From 1-14-2-50-31-20 sp965370315 (lineage in GTDB: Bacteria; Bacteroidota; Ignavibacteria; Ignavibacteriales; Melioribacteraceae), in assembly GCA_965370315.1 (NCBI GenBank), contig CBDUTO010000004.1, positions 1 through 64,000 of the forward strand: a stretch of 64,000 nucleotides of DNA. Direction: 5' to 3'. The translations under genes and the position numbers were made by a program. The notes beneath the pieces were generated by a model. It saw only the letters and a program-made list of their open reading frames with translations. It had not been told where the DNA came from and made no database searches. Shown here piece after piece: positions 54,482 to 63,678 of the stretch (the stretch's first letter is position 1; every line of letters starts with the position of its first letter).

Positions 54482-55357
54482 TTACAAAGCATCGTAATAT
54501 AGTAATTGAATTTCATTGCTATCAAAAGCTTTGTTGTAAATTCTGAATTCATCTATTTTACCGTTAAAGTACCTTGATGGCAATGTAGAAGTTGTAAGTT
54601 TTCCAAGCACAATGGGTGTAGTCGTATTTATTGTTTCATCCAATTTATAATTCTGTTCGGTAAGCGTTCCATTCAAATAAAACTCTGTATAATTTTCACC
54701 CACTACCAATGCACAGTGATACCAATAATGTGGTGAAATCGCTTGAGTTTTTCCAGTAACAATTAAAGTATCACCTTCTGTTCCAATAGTGCCATAAACA
54801 TGGAATCTTGGATTATTACCTGCAATAGCAAATGTAAAATCCCTTCTTAATCCAGTATCATAGGCTTTGCCAATAAGACCTTCTCCATCCGTTTTCCCGT
54901 CTGTTTCAAGTATATAATCATTGCTTTTATACATCCAAAAAGAAATTGTTTTCTCATTGCTATTATAAACGTTATTGTTTGGTATCTCTGCATAACAATC
55001 ATATCCATCAAAATTTATTGCATCTCCTTTCTTCCCACTGCTAAAACTAGTATTTCCGTATATACGACCATTATTTCCGGTAGAACTTAAATCATATACT
55101 CCATTATCTTCAAAATCCCAATGCCCAACTAAATAATCATCATAAAAAAAGCTAAACGGTATAGAATTAAAGCCCTCCTTTGAAAGAACACCTCTTAAAT
55201 CTACAACTTCAGATGGGGCATTAGTCATATCAATTTGAAATGCTATTTTTCCAATTTCATTATTGGGAGTATCTTCCTCAGATATTGTTGGGGCATTATT
55301 GCATGAAAAAAGGATTGTACTTAGTAGAGTGATAATTAAAATTATAGTGCTTTTCAT
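54482..55357 (-). CDS. LamG-domain lipoprotein
   Basis: This 291-residue protein has a lipoprotein signal with Cys19 (TILFSC). From about residue 70 a LamG/concanavalin-like domain reads LVGHWDFEDNGVYDLSSTGNNG, KTISFWMYKSND, WYHCALVVGENYTEFYLNG and KIDEFRIYNKAF. Such domains bind carbohydrate or protein at the cell surface. It may go with the polysaccharide cluster or the GH13 gene, but position is the only link. Confidence 0.85.
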   Translation of the reverse strand: MKSTIILIITLLSTILFSCNNAPTISEEDTPNNEIGKIAFQIDMTNAPSEVVDLRGVLSKEGFNSIPFSFFYDDYLVGHWDFEDNGVYDLSSTGNNGRIYGNTSFSSGKKGDAINFDGYDCYAEIPNNNVYNSNEKTISFWMYKSNDYILETDGKTDGEGLIGKAYDTGLRRDFTFAIAGNNPRFHVYGTIGTEGDTLIVTGKTQAISPHYWYHCALVVGENYTEFYLNGTLTEQNYKLDETINTTTPIVLGKLTTSTLPSRYFNGKIDEFRIYNKAFDSNEIQLLYYDAL

Positions 55358-55425
55358 TCTTACCTCATAGTTTTAATCTGAATATATAATATTTACCAAA
55401 AATATTTTTCTTATACAAGGCAGCG

Positions 55426-56901
55426 CTATCTTTTTCTTTTAATAAGAGCAAGCAAATCTCTTGCGCCTCTTTTTAAACTAAGTATTTCAATCTCTTCAAA
55501 AATTGAAGCTTTATAAAGAACAACTGGGAATAAGATTAATAATAAAAATTGAATTGAAATATTAATTGGTTTTCCATAGCTAGGTATATATATTGACACA
55601 AAATATATTATGAGTCCAATTGTAATTATCTTTATCATTTTCAATAATTCAAATGGTACTCTGAAGATTTTTTGTCCAAAATAGTATGAGAGAAGCATCA
55701 TTAAAATGAAAGAGAGAAGTAACGAGTATGCTGCACCAATAAAACCAATGTTTGGTACCAAAAGAAAATTAAGTAGGACATTAAAACATGCAGTAACAAT
55801 AACTATTGCAGTGACATAAATGGTCTTTTTAGCATAATGAAAACTTAGAGAAAAATTGTATTGAATGCCTTTAATGACAAAAGCAAATGCGATAATAGGA
55901 ACTACGACTGCAGAGACCCAATACTCTTCATTTTTAGCAAACAGCTCTATAATCTCTTTCCCAAACATTGAAATACCAAGAGCTGCAAATGCCATAACTG
56001 TAGTATAATATGTTAAAATTTTCGAAAAGTATCTTTTATCATTTGGAGTCCCAAGTTTTTTATAAGCAAGCGGTAAAAATCCTAATTGAAACGATTGCAG
56101 TATCAACATATTCATAACACTTGCAACTTTATTCCCCATTGAATAGACTCCAACACTTGAAAGACCGTAAAAATACTCAATAATAAATCTATCGCCCAAA
56201 GTTAACAAGAATGAAAAAGTTGTTGAAAACACTAGTGGAAATCCATACAAAAACATTTCTTTAAGAATTTTAAAATCTAAACTAAAACTTGACCCTTTTA
56301 TGACCACAGGCATTGATAAAACAACTACTAATAGCGAGCCAACTAGTTCACTAATCATAATCCCTTCCACACCCATTTTGGCATATGCTACAAAATAAAT
56401 ATTCAGAAGTACTATTGCTGTAAATTTAAGAGTTGTGAGAATTACATAAAATGTAGGCATCTCTTTAAGCCGAATTACATTTAGCGGAACATTACTAATA
56501 ATACCCGCAGATGCTGCTAAAAACATATATAAGAAATAGTTTGAAAATTGATCTGTAGAAAATATCTGAACTGAAAATTTTGCACTGAATGGGATTAGTA
56601 GAAAACTTAAAAGGACAGCTATTATTGTTGTTGAGAGAAAGACACTAAAAATAATAGAATTCTTTTTCTCAGCATCATCTTCACTTGCATACCACCTCAT
56701 CATTGCCGTTGGAAGATTAAACCCTAATACACCAATAAGAATTTGAAGAATAATTTGTAATATTGCTAATATTCCATATTCACTAGTTGAAAGAATACCT
56801 GTATAAAGTGGCAACAGAATAAATCCGACCAATTTTGTAGAGATATTTCCCAAACTATAAATTGCAGTCTGTTTAATGGTTTTTTTAATTTCAAAAAACA
56901 T
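55426..56901 (-). CDS. Polysaccharide flippase (Wzx/MATE-like membrane protein)
   Basis: This 491-residue protein has about 14 membrane helices and starts KQTAIYSLGNISTKLVGFILLPLYT, typical of RfbX/Wzx transporters. The ATG at 56901 overlaps the methyltransferase stop as TAATG, with GGAGA upstream. It would move lipid-linked oligosaccharide across the inner membrane. Confidence 0.9.
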   Translation of the reverse strand: MFFEIKKTIKQTAIYSLGNISTKLVGFILLPLYTGILSTSEYGILAILQIILQILIGVLGFNLPTAMMRWYASEDDAEKKNSIIFSVFLSTTIIAVLLSFLLIPFSAKFSVQIFSTDQFSNYFLYMFLAASAGIISNVPLNVIRLKEMPTFYVILTTLKFTAIVLLNIYFVAYAKMGVEGIMISELVGSLLVVVLSMPVVIKGSSFSLDFKILKEMFLYGFPLVFSTTFSFLLTLGDRFIIEYFYGLSSVGVYSMGNKVASVMNMLILQSFQLGFLPLAYKKLGTPNDKRYFSKILTYYTTVMAFAALGISMFGKEIIELFAKNEEYWVSAVVVPIIAFAFVIKGIQYNFSLSFHYAKKTIYVTAIVIVTACFNVLLNFLLVPNIGFIGAAYSLLLSFILMMLLSYYFGQKIFRVPFELLKMIKIITIGLIIYFVSIYIPSYGKPINISIQFLLLILFPVVLYKASIFEEIEILSLKRGARDLLALIKRKR

Positions 56902-57674
56902 TATTTTTTCTCCAACAACACACAAAGTTGATAAGGTCGCTTCTTCGATATTATTACATTTAGCCTATCCAATATAAAGGCTAACAAATTAAATCTGTAT
57001 GGTATTTCGTAACTGTGGTTACAACTAGGACAAGAAGTAGTACGCTTTTGGTTTGGAGTCCAAAACTGCGGGATCCAAGCTGACGCAGGTGTAAATTTAT
57101 GTTTCACTGAATTTAGGACTTTGTTGTAATCCCTAATTTTAGCTCCATACTCAAATGTTAAATTTACTTTGTACTCACGGAAAAGATCCTCAATTAAATC
57201 TAAATTTATTGTTCTTAAGTGATAAGATTTGTTGAATTTATATGAACATTTTGTACATTCCGTAACTTGTTTTTTTATGTTCTCATCATTTGGGAAAGTT
57301 AGAAAGATATATTTGCCACTTACTCTTTTCATTTCTTTTATTGCTTTTACAAATATATCATCAGGCAAATGCTCAATCATTTCACTACTAAAAACTAAAT
57401 TAATAGAATTAGTTTTTAAAGGAAGATAATCAGCAGAAACATTTATTTTTTTCGTCTCTACAAACTTTAATGCATTTATACTTCTGTCTACAGCAACAAG
57501 ATTATAATTATCTTTTAATGCATTTGAAATAGTACCATCACCACAACCAATATCCACAATGGTTTTAACATCTTTTGGAATTGCATTTTTTATTAAGTCA
57601 GCTTTGTCACTAATTTTCTCACTTAAGTTAGCATTATTCCAATCAAAATTTTCGTAGTAATTTTTATTATCCAT
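56901..57674 (-). CDS. SAM-dependent methyltransferase with zinc-type Cys pairs
   Basis: This 257-residue class I methyltransferase has VDIGCGDGTISNAL (motif I), VAVDRS (motif II) and LVFSSEMIEHLPDD (motif IV region). Cys pairs TECTKC (about residue 146) and TSCPSC (about 215) could bind zinc. It is coupled to GT4 upstream (8-nt overlap) and the flippase downstream (1 nt). The target is probably a sugar or lipid in the cluster. Confidence 0.85.
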   Translation of the reverse strand: MDNKNYYENFDWNNANLSEKISDKADLIKNAIPKDVKTIVDIGCGDGTISNALKDNYNLVAVDRSINALKFVETKKINVSADYLPLKTNSINLVFSSEMIEHLPDDIFVKAIKEMKRVSGKYIFLTFPNDENIKKQVTECTKCSYKFNKSYHLRTINLDLIEDLFREYKVNLTFEYGAKIRDYNKVLNSVKHKFTPASAWIPQFWTPNQKRTTSCPSCNHSYEIPYRFNLLAFILDRLNVIISKKRPYQLCVLLEKK

Positions 57675-58875
57675 TATCGCTTTTCAATTCTATAGTTGAA
57701 TATAAGGAAACTAGTTCATTGCTTGTTTTATTCCAATTGTACTTGCTTAATACTGCTTCTTTTCCTTTTGCGCCCATTGTATTTCTCAAATCTGGGTTTT
57801 GATAAAGCTTAATTATTTTTTTAGCTAAATCACTCTCATTCCCCGATTCATAAACAGCACCGGCTTTTGTTTCATCCAATATTCGCTTTAGTGGATTACA
57901 ATTGGTTGCAACCACTGGTTTTTCAAAAATCATATATTGAAATAGTTTATGTGGAATTGTGTTGTCCGTGTGAACACTTTTAAGATGAGGAATTAAACTA
58001 AGATCACACGCTTTAATGTAGGAGGAAAGTTTTTCATGTGGCTGCCATCCCTCAAAAGAGATATGTTCTTCAACATTTAATTCTTTCGAAAGCTCTTTAA
58101 GAGCTTCTAAGTTACTTCCCCCGCCGACTAAAACTAATCTTACATTTTTAATTATTTCTATAATTTTTGGAATAGCTCTAATTGTGCTTTCCAATCCACG
58201 ATGAATATCAAAACCACCCACATAAGTAATTGTAAAATCATCTTTATATTTGCTCACAATTGCTTCGTCAATTGGAGATGCCAAAAAACTCTCTAAATTA
58301 ACATAGTTAGCAACTACTGATATTTTATCGTTAGCAATACCAAGAGATTTGTAGCGTTCTACTGCTTCTTCAATTACAGTAATAATATGAGTAGCCTTTT
58401 TTGTCCAATCTATCTCACTCTGTTTCCAACGTTTTTTTGAAATTAAAATGTTTCCAGGAAACGTATTTGCATATTTATAATGATTGAGGGCATGAACGAA
58501 ATTTTCATGGAGATCTGAAATAATCGGCAAATTAAAATTTTCATTTCCTCTAAAAGCACTCTCTAACATCCACAAATCATGGACATGTAATGCTTCAATT
58601 TTATTTTGAAGAATAAATTTTCTAATTTGAATAGCCCAGAATATTGGATAGATATTAAAAACTGTATTGTTTAATCCACGGAGTTTGTTTTTTACAAATA
58701 GCGACAATGGAATTCTAATTATTTTAGCACCGCTAAATTCTTCAGAATTCTTTTTACTCCCATGATTGAAACAAAGTACAAATACTTGATGTCCATCATT
58801 CTGTAAAGTAGCAACTTCGTTTTCCACACGAAGATCACCTGTAAATTCGTTATCGAGAATCATTCCTATTCGCAT
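57667..58875 (-). CDS. Family 4 glycosyltransferase
   Basis: This 402-residue GT-B enzyme has an N-terminal Rossmann half (MRIGMILDNEFTGDLRVENEV). The C-terminal half holds FTITYVGGFDIHRGLESTIRAI and the EX7E-type site FEKPVVATNCNPLKRILDE. It adds a sugar from a nucleotide donor. It overlaps the methyltransferase by 8 nt and directly follows the YfhO gene. Confidence 0.9.
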   Translation of the reverse strand: MRIGMILDNEFTGDLRVENEVATLQNDGHQVFVLCFNHGSKKNSEEFSGAKIIRIPLSLFVKNKLRGLNNTVFNIYPIFWAIQIRKFILQNKIEALHVHDLWMLESAFRGNENFNLPIISDLHENFVHALNHYKYANTFPGNILISKKRWKQSEIDWTKKATHIITVIEEAVERYKSLGIANDKISVVANYVNLESFLASPIDEAIVSKYKDDFTITYVGGFDIHRGLESTIRAIPKIIEIIKNVRLVLVGGGSNLEALKELSKELNVEEHISFEGWQPHEKLSSYIKACDLSLIPHLKSVHTDNTIPHKLFQYMIFEKPVVATNCNPLKRILDETKAGAVYESGNESDLAKKIIKLYQNPDLRNTMGAKGKEAVLSKYNWNKTSNELVSLYSTIELKSDNG

Positions 58876-61356
58876 TTATGCTACTTTCCTTTTTGTATAG
58901 AGTAAATATCCCCCACACAATATCAACAGCCAAATTAAAACATCTCCAAGCCAAACAGCTGTTACACTTGCAGAATATGTGGATGGTAAAAATTCAAAAA
59001 CCAATTTATGGCTTCCAGATTCTACTTCAACTCCACGGAGTAAGTGATTTGCTTTTTCTATTGCAATTTCTTTTTCATCCAATCTTGCAACCCAGCCATC
59101 GGAATAATAAATTTCTGATAAGATTAAAAATTGATTTGAATTTGAGTTTACATCAAGTTCAATTTTATTTGGAGTTTTAGAGACTATTTTAATAGTTCCT
59201 TTTCCAGAGAATGTTTTTGTCTCTTCATTACCAACAATTAAAGCCTCATTTGCAGGATTGAATGTAGATTGGTTCATCTCAAGAACAACATCCTCCTTTG
59301 TTGGTAAGGATTTTAACTCTTTCACAAACCAAGCTTTCTCAAATGCATTTGGATTGAAGTAAAGAATTTCTTTTTTAGCATTATCTATCGCAACTGTTTG
59401 CAGAGAATCTCCATTTAATTGAGCAGAAGCAATTATATACTTTCCACCAAGCATGTTTATTACATTCCAATTAATTCTATCTGGAGTATTGGCATTATAA
59501 AGATTGTGTGCAATAATATCTTGAATCACTTGAAGCTTTATAGCACTATATCCACTAATCAGTGGATAAAAATATGCATAGTGATTACTTGTAAAACCTT
59601 GCCCTAACAATATTGCACGATAGTTATCGTCAGCATTAGCAAGAACTTTTGTTATTGGAGTCTCTTTATATACTGACTTTTCAAGTTGCTCTAAGTTATC
59701 CAAATTAATTATTTTATGCGCTCTGTTTGATATTGTTAAAATTTCGGCAGTTGAAATAAGAAGTAACAAAACGACAAAGACTTCTAACTTTATCTTTTTA
59801 AATAAAAATCCTATAACTATTCCAATAGCAGGAATAAGAAAGAACAACAAACTCTTTGTATCTGCCACTAGAAATTCTTGGCGAATATCTTTTATTATGT
59901 TCATTGTTTTTGCGTCATATCTACTTAAATCTGCTGCAGTGGAGTACGCAAATGAATCACTAAAAAGAAGAGTTGCGACTGCAAAAAACAATCCGATTCC
60001 AAAAACAGAGAGAATCCATTTTATATCTTTTGGTGTATAAAGTTCGACAATCCCTTTTATCCCATATCCAGCAAGAATAAGAGTTGCAATGAATGTTATA
60101 TTCAATATCATTGATGGGGCTCGGAACTTAGAGAAATAAGGAACGTAATAGAAAAATAGTTTATACAACTCGGGCAGATGTCTTCCAAAACTTAGCAGTA
60201 TTGAAAGAACAACAAAGACTGCAACACCCACAACAAATTTATCTTTTCGATAATATATAGCGCCAATAATTGCAAAGAGAAATAGAATCATTCCCATGCT
60301 TGCATAATTACCATTAAACGGTTTCTCTCCCCAATAGCCAGGCACTTGTTGTCCTTTAAGGTGAGCATATTTGTCTCCATCATATATTTCCCCTTGCAAT
60401 CCACCATTGAAGCGAGGAATAAAGAAACTCATTATTTCATTTGGAGCAAACGACCACATTGTTGCGTATTCAAAACTAACACCGCCACCTTCGTTTGCAG
60501 AGTTGGCTTCTTCGCCTATCTTTACAGGGTTTCCACCACGTGTAGAATGCTCTGCATATTCATGTGTTGTAAACAACGGTTGTGCTGCAACCATAAATGT
60601 AAGAACCAATGCTATAGCAAACTTTGTAAACAATGATACTATATCTTTAATCTTCTTATCAATTATAAGCTTTATGGTAGGATAAATATAAATGACAAAT
60701 AAAATTAGAATTCCATAAAATACAATTTGAAAATGATGTGTTCTAACAAGCCACGAAAAAGCTAAGGCAAACAGTCCCGTTCCAATCCAATCTTTTTTAT
60801 CGAATAAATAGCTAAAGCTCAGTATTAGCCAAGGTAATGTCATTATAGCTCTAAGTTTTGAATTATGTCCTTCTCCAATCTGTGCTTGCCAATCTGGTAA
60901 AAGTGTAAAAACAACTGCGGCAATAAGAGCGGCATACCATGGAATTTTTTTATACCGAAGCAAATAGAAAAGTCCAAGCCCACCCATAAAGAGATAGATG
61001 AATGCCCAGTACGAAATTTTGGATACAAAGTTTAAAGCAGTATCAACATGGGGTGTTTTGGGAGTAATTCTAGAATATATTGGTTCACCTCCAAAGATAG
61101 AAGGATTCCATAAAACAGTTTCACCATTTTCTTCATTCCACTCAACCCAACGATGTGTTTGCCCTATAGAGCCAAGTGAGTCATTACCAATTGGTTGTAA
61201 TCCATCCAAAATCCATCCACCAAAATAGAATAGTAATGGAAGGAGAATAATTGCTATACCAACAATGTTTTTGTATTTATTCGGAAGTGTGTTGAGAATA
61301 CTAGGTTTACTCTCTGTCTTTACACTTTTCTGTTTTGCTTTCTTTATTTTGCTCAT
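58876..61356 (-). CDS. YfhO-like multi-pass membrane protein
   Basis: This 826-residue protein has about 12 membrane helices. The long soluble loop near residues 40-110 contains NDSLGSIGQTHRWVEW and FGGEPIYSRITPKTP. The C-terminal extracellular part has EIYYSDGWVARLDEKE and LRGVEVESGSHKLVFEF. These match the YfhO family, thought to act in glycosylation of cell-wall polymers or lipoteichoic acid in Firmicutes. In this cluster a glycan role is likely. Confidence 0.82.
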   Translation of the reverse strand: MSKIKKAKQKSVKTESKPSILNTLPNKYKNIVGIAIILLPLLFYFGGWILDGLQPIGNDSLGSIGQTHRWVEWNEENGETVLWNPSIFGGEPIYSRITPKTPHVDTALNFVSKISYWAFIYLFMGGLGLFYLLRYKKIPWYAALIAAVVFTLLPDWQAQIGEGHNSKLRAIMTLPWLILSFSYLFDKKDWIGTGLFALAFSWLVRTHHFQIVFYGILILFVIYIYPTIKLIIDKKIKDIVSLFTKFAIALVLTFMVAAQPLFTTHEYAEHSTRGGNPVKIGEEANSANEGGGVSFEYATMWSFAPNEIMSFFIPRFNGGLQGEIYDGDKYAHLKGQQVPGYWGEKPFNGNYASMGMILFLFAIIGAIYYRKDKFVVGVAVFVVLSILLSFGRHLPELYKLFFYYVPYFSKFRAPSMILNITFIATLILAGYGIKGIVELYTPKDIKWILSVFGIGLFFAVATLLFSDSFAYSTAADLSRYDAKTMNIIKDIRQEFLVADTKSLLFFLIPAIGIVIGFLFKKIKLEVFVVLLLLISTAEILTISNRAHKIINLDNLEQLEKSVYKETPITKVLANADDNYRAILLGQGFTSNHYAYFYPLISGYSAIKLQVIQDIIAHNLYNANTPDRINWNVINMLGGKYIIASAQLNGDSLQTVAIDNAKKEILYFNPNAFEKAWFVKELKSLPTKEDVVLEMNQSTFNPANEALIVGNEETKTFSGKGTIKIVSKTPNKIELDVNSNSNQFLILSEIYYSDGWVARLDEKEIAIEKANHLLRGVEVESGSHKLVFEFLPSTYSASVTAVWLGDVLIWLLILCGGYLLYTKRKVA

Positions 61357-61370
61357 AGTCCTTGTACTTT

Positions 61371-62468
61371 TTAATCTTGTAATAATTTTTGCAAATCTGA
61401 TTTACTTGGAAGATATAATTTATATTCTCTGGCAAATATTTGTTCATTATCTACTGGAAATGTAAACTCAACAACGGCTTTGTTTGTCTGCTTACAAAGT
61501 ATTATTCCAATTGTTTTATTTTCTTCTTTTGTTTTTATTTTTCTATCGTAATAATTAACATACATTTGTATTTGCCCAATATCTTGGTGTGTGAGTTTAC
61601 CTATTTTCAACTCAATTATTACAAAACATTTTAACAATCTATTATAAAACACTAAGTCTATATAAAAATCAGCTCCATCAAACGAAATCCTTTTTTGGCG
61701 ACTATCAAATAAAAATCCTTTTCCTAATTCCATTAAAAACTTTTCTATCTTATCAATTATAGCTTCCTCCAACTGACTTTCAGTATAGGATATTTCTTCC
61801 TTTAATTCTAAGAACTCTAAAACGTAGGGCTCTTTTAAAAATTCTACGGGATTAGAAATGCCTTTTCTTTCCTCAAGTATATTGCGGGTTTCTCTCCCTT
61901 TTTTGCTTAATGCAATTCGCTCGTACAAAGATGAGTTATACTGACGTTGCAATTCACGAACTGACCAATTATTTTCGCTAGCTTCAAATTCATAAAATTT
62001 TAGTTCGTCTTCATTTTTTATTCTCATCAAAATAATATAGTGAGTCCATGATAATCTCAATTCCGAAATCACTGATTTCGAAATTTCATCCCTCTCCATT
62101 TTTGATATCGAAATCACTGATTTCGCTTTTGGTGTTTCAAGCGATTGTTTCTGTAACATCATTTTTAAAACTTGCTTAGAAAAAAACAAATAGAATTTGC
62201 GCATTAATTCCAAATTTCTCTCAGTAAAACCTCTTCCAAATTCTTTGGTTAATTTTTTTGAAAGCTCTCCTAATGTACCCAAAGCATATTCTGCTCGTTT
62301 TTTCCCTTTCTGTTCATTTTCAACTATGTACAAACCTATTTGATAATAAGTAAATAATAATGTCCTGTTTATATTTTCAGTTATACTCTTACGAGAACTA
62401 TCAATTAATTCCTTAATACTTTCAAATAAAACATCATTTGTTACAATACTATTTTTCACTTTACTCAT
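61371..62468 (-). CDS. YhcG/DUF1016 PDDEXK nuclease-domain protein
   Basis: This 365-residue protein has the N-terminal DUF1016 domain (TLLFTYYQIGLYIVENEQKGKKRAEYAL). The C-terminal PDDEXK fold has the core Asp in DFYIDLVFYN and Glu-x-Lys in FVIIELKIGKL, followed by GQIQMYVNYYD. Residues about 115-135 contain two copies of KSVIS coded by palindromic repeats. The family is mobile and often near restriction genes. It interrupts the polysaccharide cluster. Confidence 0.88.
   Translation of the reverse strand: MSKVKNSIVTNDVLFESIKELIDSSRKSITENINRTLLFTYYQIGLYIVENEQKGKKRAEYALGTLGELSKKLTKEFGRGFTERNLELMRKFYLFFSKQVLKMMLQKQSLETPKAKSVISISKMERDEISKSVISELRLSWTHYIILMRIKNEDELKFYEFEASENNWSVRELQRQYNSSLYERIALSKKGRETRNILEERKGISNPVEFLKEPYVLEFLELKEEISYTESQLEEAIIDKIEKFLMELGKGFLFDSRQKRISFDGADFYIDLVFYNRLLKCFVIIELKIGKLTHQDIGQIQMYVNYYDRKIKTKEENKTIGIILCKQTNKAVVEFTFPVDNEQIFAREYKLYLPSKSDLQKLLQD
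62064..62125. repeat. Two in-frame palindromic repeats in the YhcG linker
   Basis: The 17-bp palindrome cgaaatcactgatttcg occurs at 62064-62080 and 62109-62125, 45 nt apart, i.e. 15 codons. Both code for KSVIS within the linker between the two domains. Confidence 0.85.
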
Positions 62469-62500
62469 AGCTCGTATTTTTATTTTTAAACAATATCATA

Positions 62501-63547
62501 TTAGTAATTTACTAAAGCATCTATAATCTTTTTACCCGCATTTCCATTACCATAATATTTTTTTTGGTCGTCAAATTGATCTACACTAATTTTATCTAAA
62601 ATTAACTGAGCATTTGCTCCAACAATAAAATTCCAATTACCATTTAATGTCTCGATCCATTCTGTTTCATCTCTCATTGTTATGCATGGTTTCTTCATGA
62701 AGTATGCCTCTTTTTGCAAGCCACCACTATCTGTAAGAACTTTGGAACTGTTTTTTAATAACAATATCATTTCAAGATAACTAACTGGATCTATAATTTT
62801 AACATTGTTATTAAACTTAATACCATCAAGTTTTGATTTTGTTCTTGGGTGCAATGGCAACACAACTGGTTTATCCATTTCTGAAAATGCTGAAAATATG
62901 TTTTGTAATCTCTCTTTATCATCGGTGTTTTCAGCACGATGGACTGTTGCCAAATTATATTCTCTTTCAGTAGTAATATATTCAATCGAATACTTTTCTT
63001 CTGCCATTTTTTGATAGAACAGAATTGAATCGAACATTACATCACCAGTAAAGATTGAATTCATAGAAAGATTTTCCTTTTCCAGTAATTGCATAGCATT
63101 TTGCGATGGAGCAAGAAGTAAATCCGAAATTCTATCTGTAGTTATTCTATTTATCTCTTCTGGCATAAGTTTATTAAAACTACGCAAACCAGCCTCAACG
63201 TGAGCAATTTTAATATGCAATTTTGTAGCTGCTAACGCCCCTGCTATTGTGGAGTTTGTATCACCATAAACTAGTACCCAATCTGGATTTTCTTTAATCA
63301 TAATTTGCTCAGTCTTTTCCAGCATAGCAGCTGTTTGAGCCCCATGTAATCCTGAACCAACTTCTAAATTATAATTAGGATGCGGAATCTCTAGTTCATC
63401 AAAAAATATTTTTGACATATTCTCATCATAATGTTGGCCAGTGTGAACTATCACATCCTCAATTCCATCTCTCTTCTGAATCTCTTTGCTAATTACTGCG
63501 GCTTTTATAAACTGTGGTCTTGCGCCAATTATTGATACTATTTTCAT
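62501..63547 (-). CDS. wecB: UDP-N-acetylglucosamine 2-epimerase, non-hydrolysing
   Basis: This 348-residue enzyme starts MKIVSIIGARPQFIKAAVIS. It has VYGDTNSTIAGALAA, HVEAGLRSFNKLMPEEINR and VLTDSGGLQKEAYF, TMRDETEW. It makes UDP-ManNAc for surface glycans. The ATG at 63547 is the family start; an upstream frame adds 19 atypical residues coded by AT-rich repeat-like DNA. Confidence 0.94.
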   Translation of the reverse strand: MKIVSIIGARPQFIKAAVISKEIQKRDGIEDVIVHTGQHYDENMSKIFFDELEIPHPNYNLEVGSGLHGAQTAAMLEKTEQIMIKENPDWVLVYGDTNSTIAGALAATKLHIKIAHVEAGLRSFNKLMPEEINRITTDRISDLLLAPSQNAMQLLEKENLSMNSIFTGDVMFDSILFYQKMAEEKYSIEYITTEREYNLATVHRAENTDDKERLQNIFSAFSEMDKPVVLPLHPRTKSKLDGIKFNNNVKIIDPVSYLEMILLLKNSSKVLTDSGGLQKEAYFMKKPCITMRDETEWIETLNGNWNFIVGANAQLILDKISVDQFDDQKKYYGNGNAGKKIIDALVNY

Positions 63548-63678
63548 GTTTAGATTTTTAGATGTGAGATTTAAGATATGAGATTGAGAAACACTCTTAA
63601 TCATAATCTTAATTCTTAATCTTACTCCTTTTTAAAATACTAATTCGTTATTTCTCTCAGCAGTGATGAGAGGTTTTA

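Noticed and set aside
62501..63604. Longer WecB start at 63604
   Set aside because: The extra 19 residues are coded by AT-rich repeat-like sequence, and the family normally starts at MKIVSIIGARPQ.
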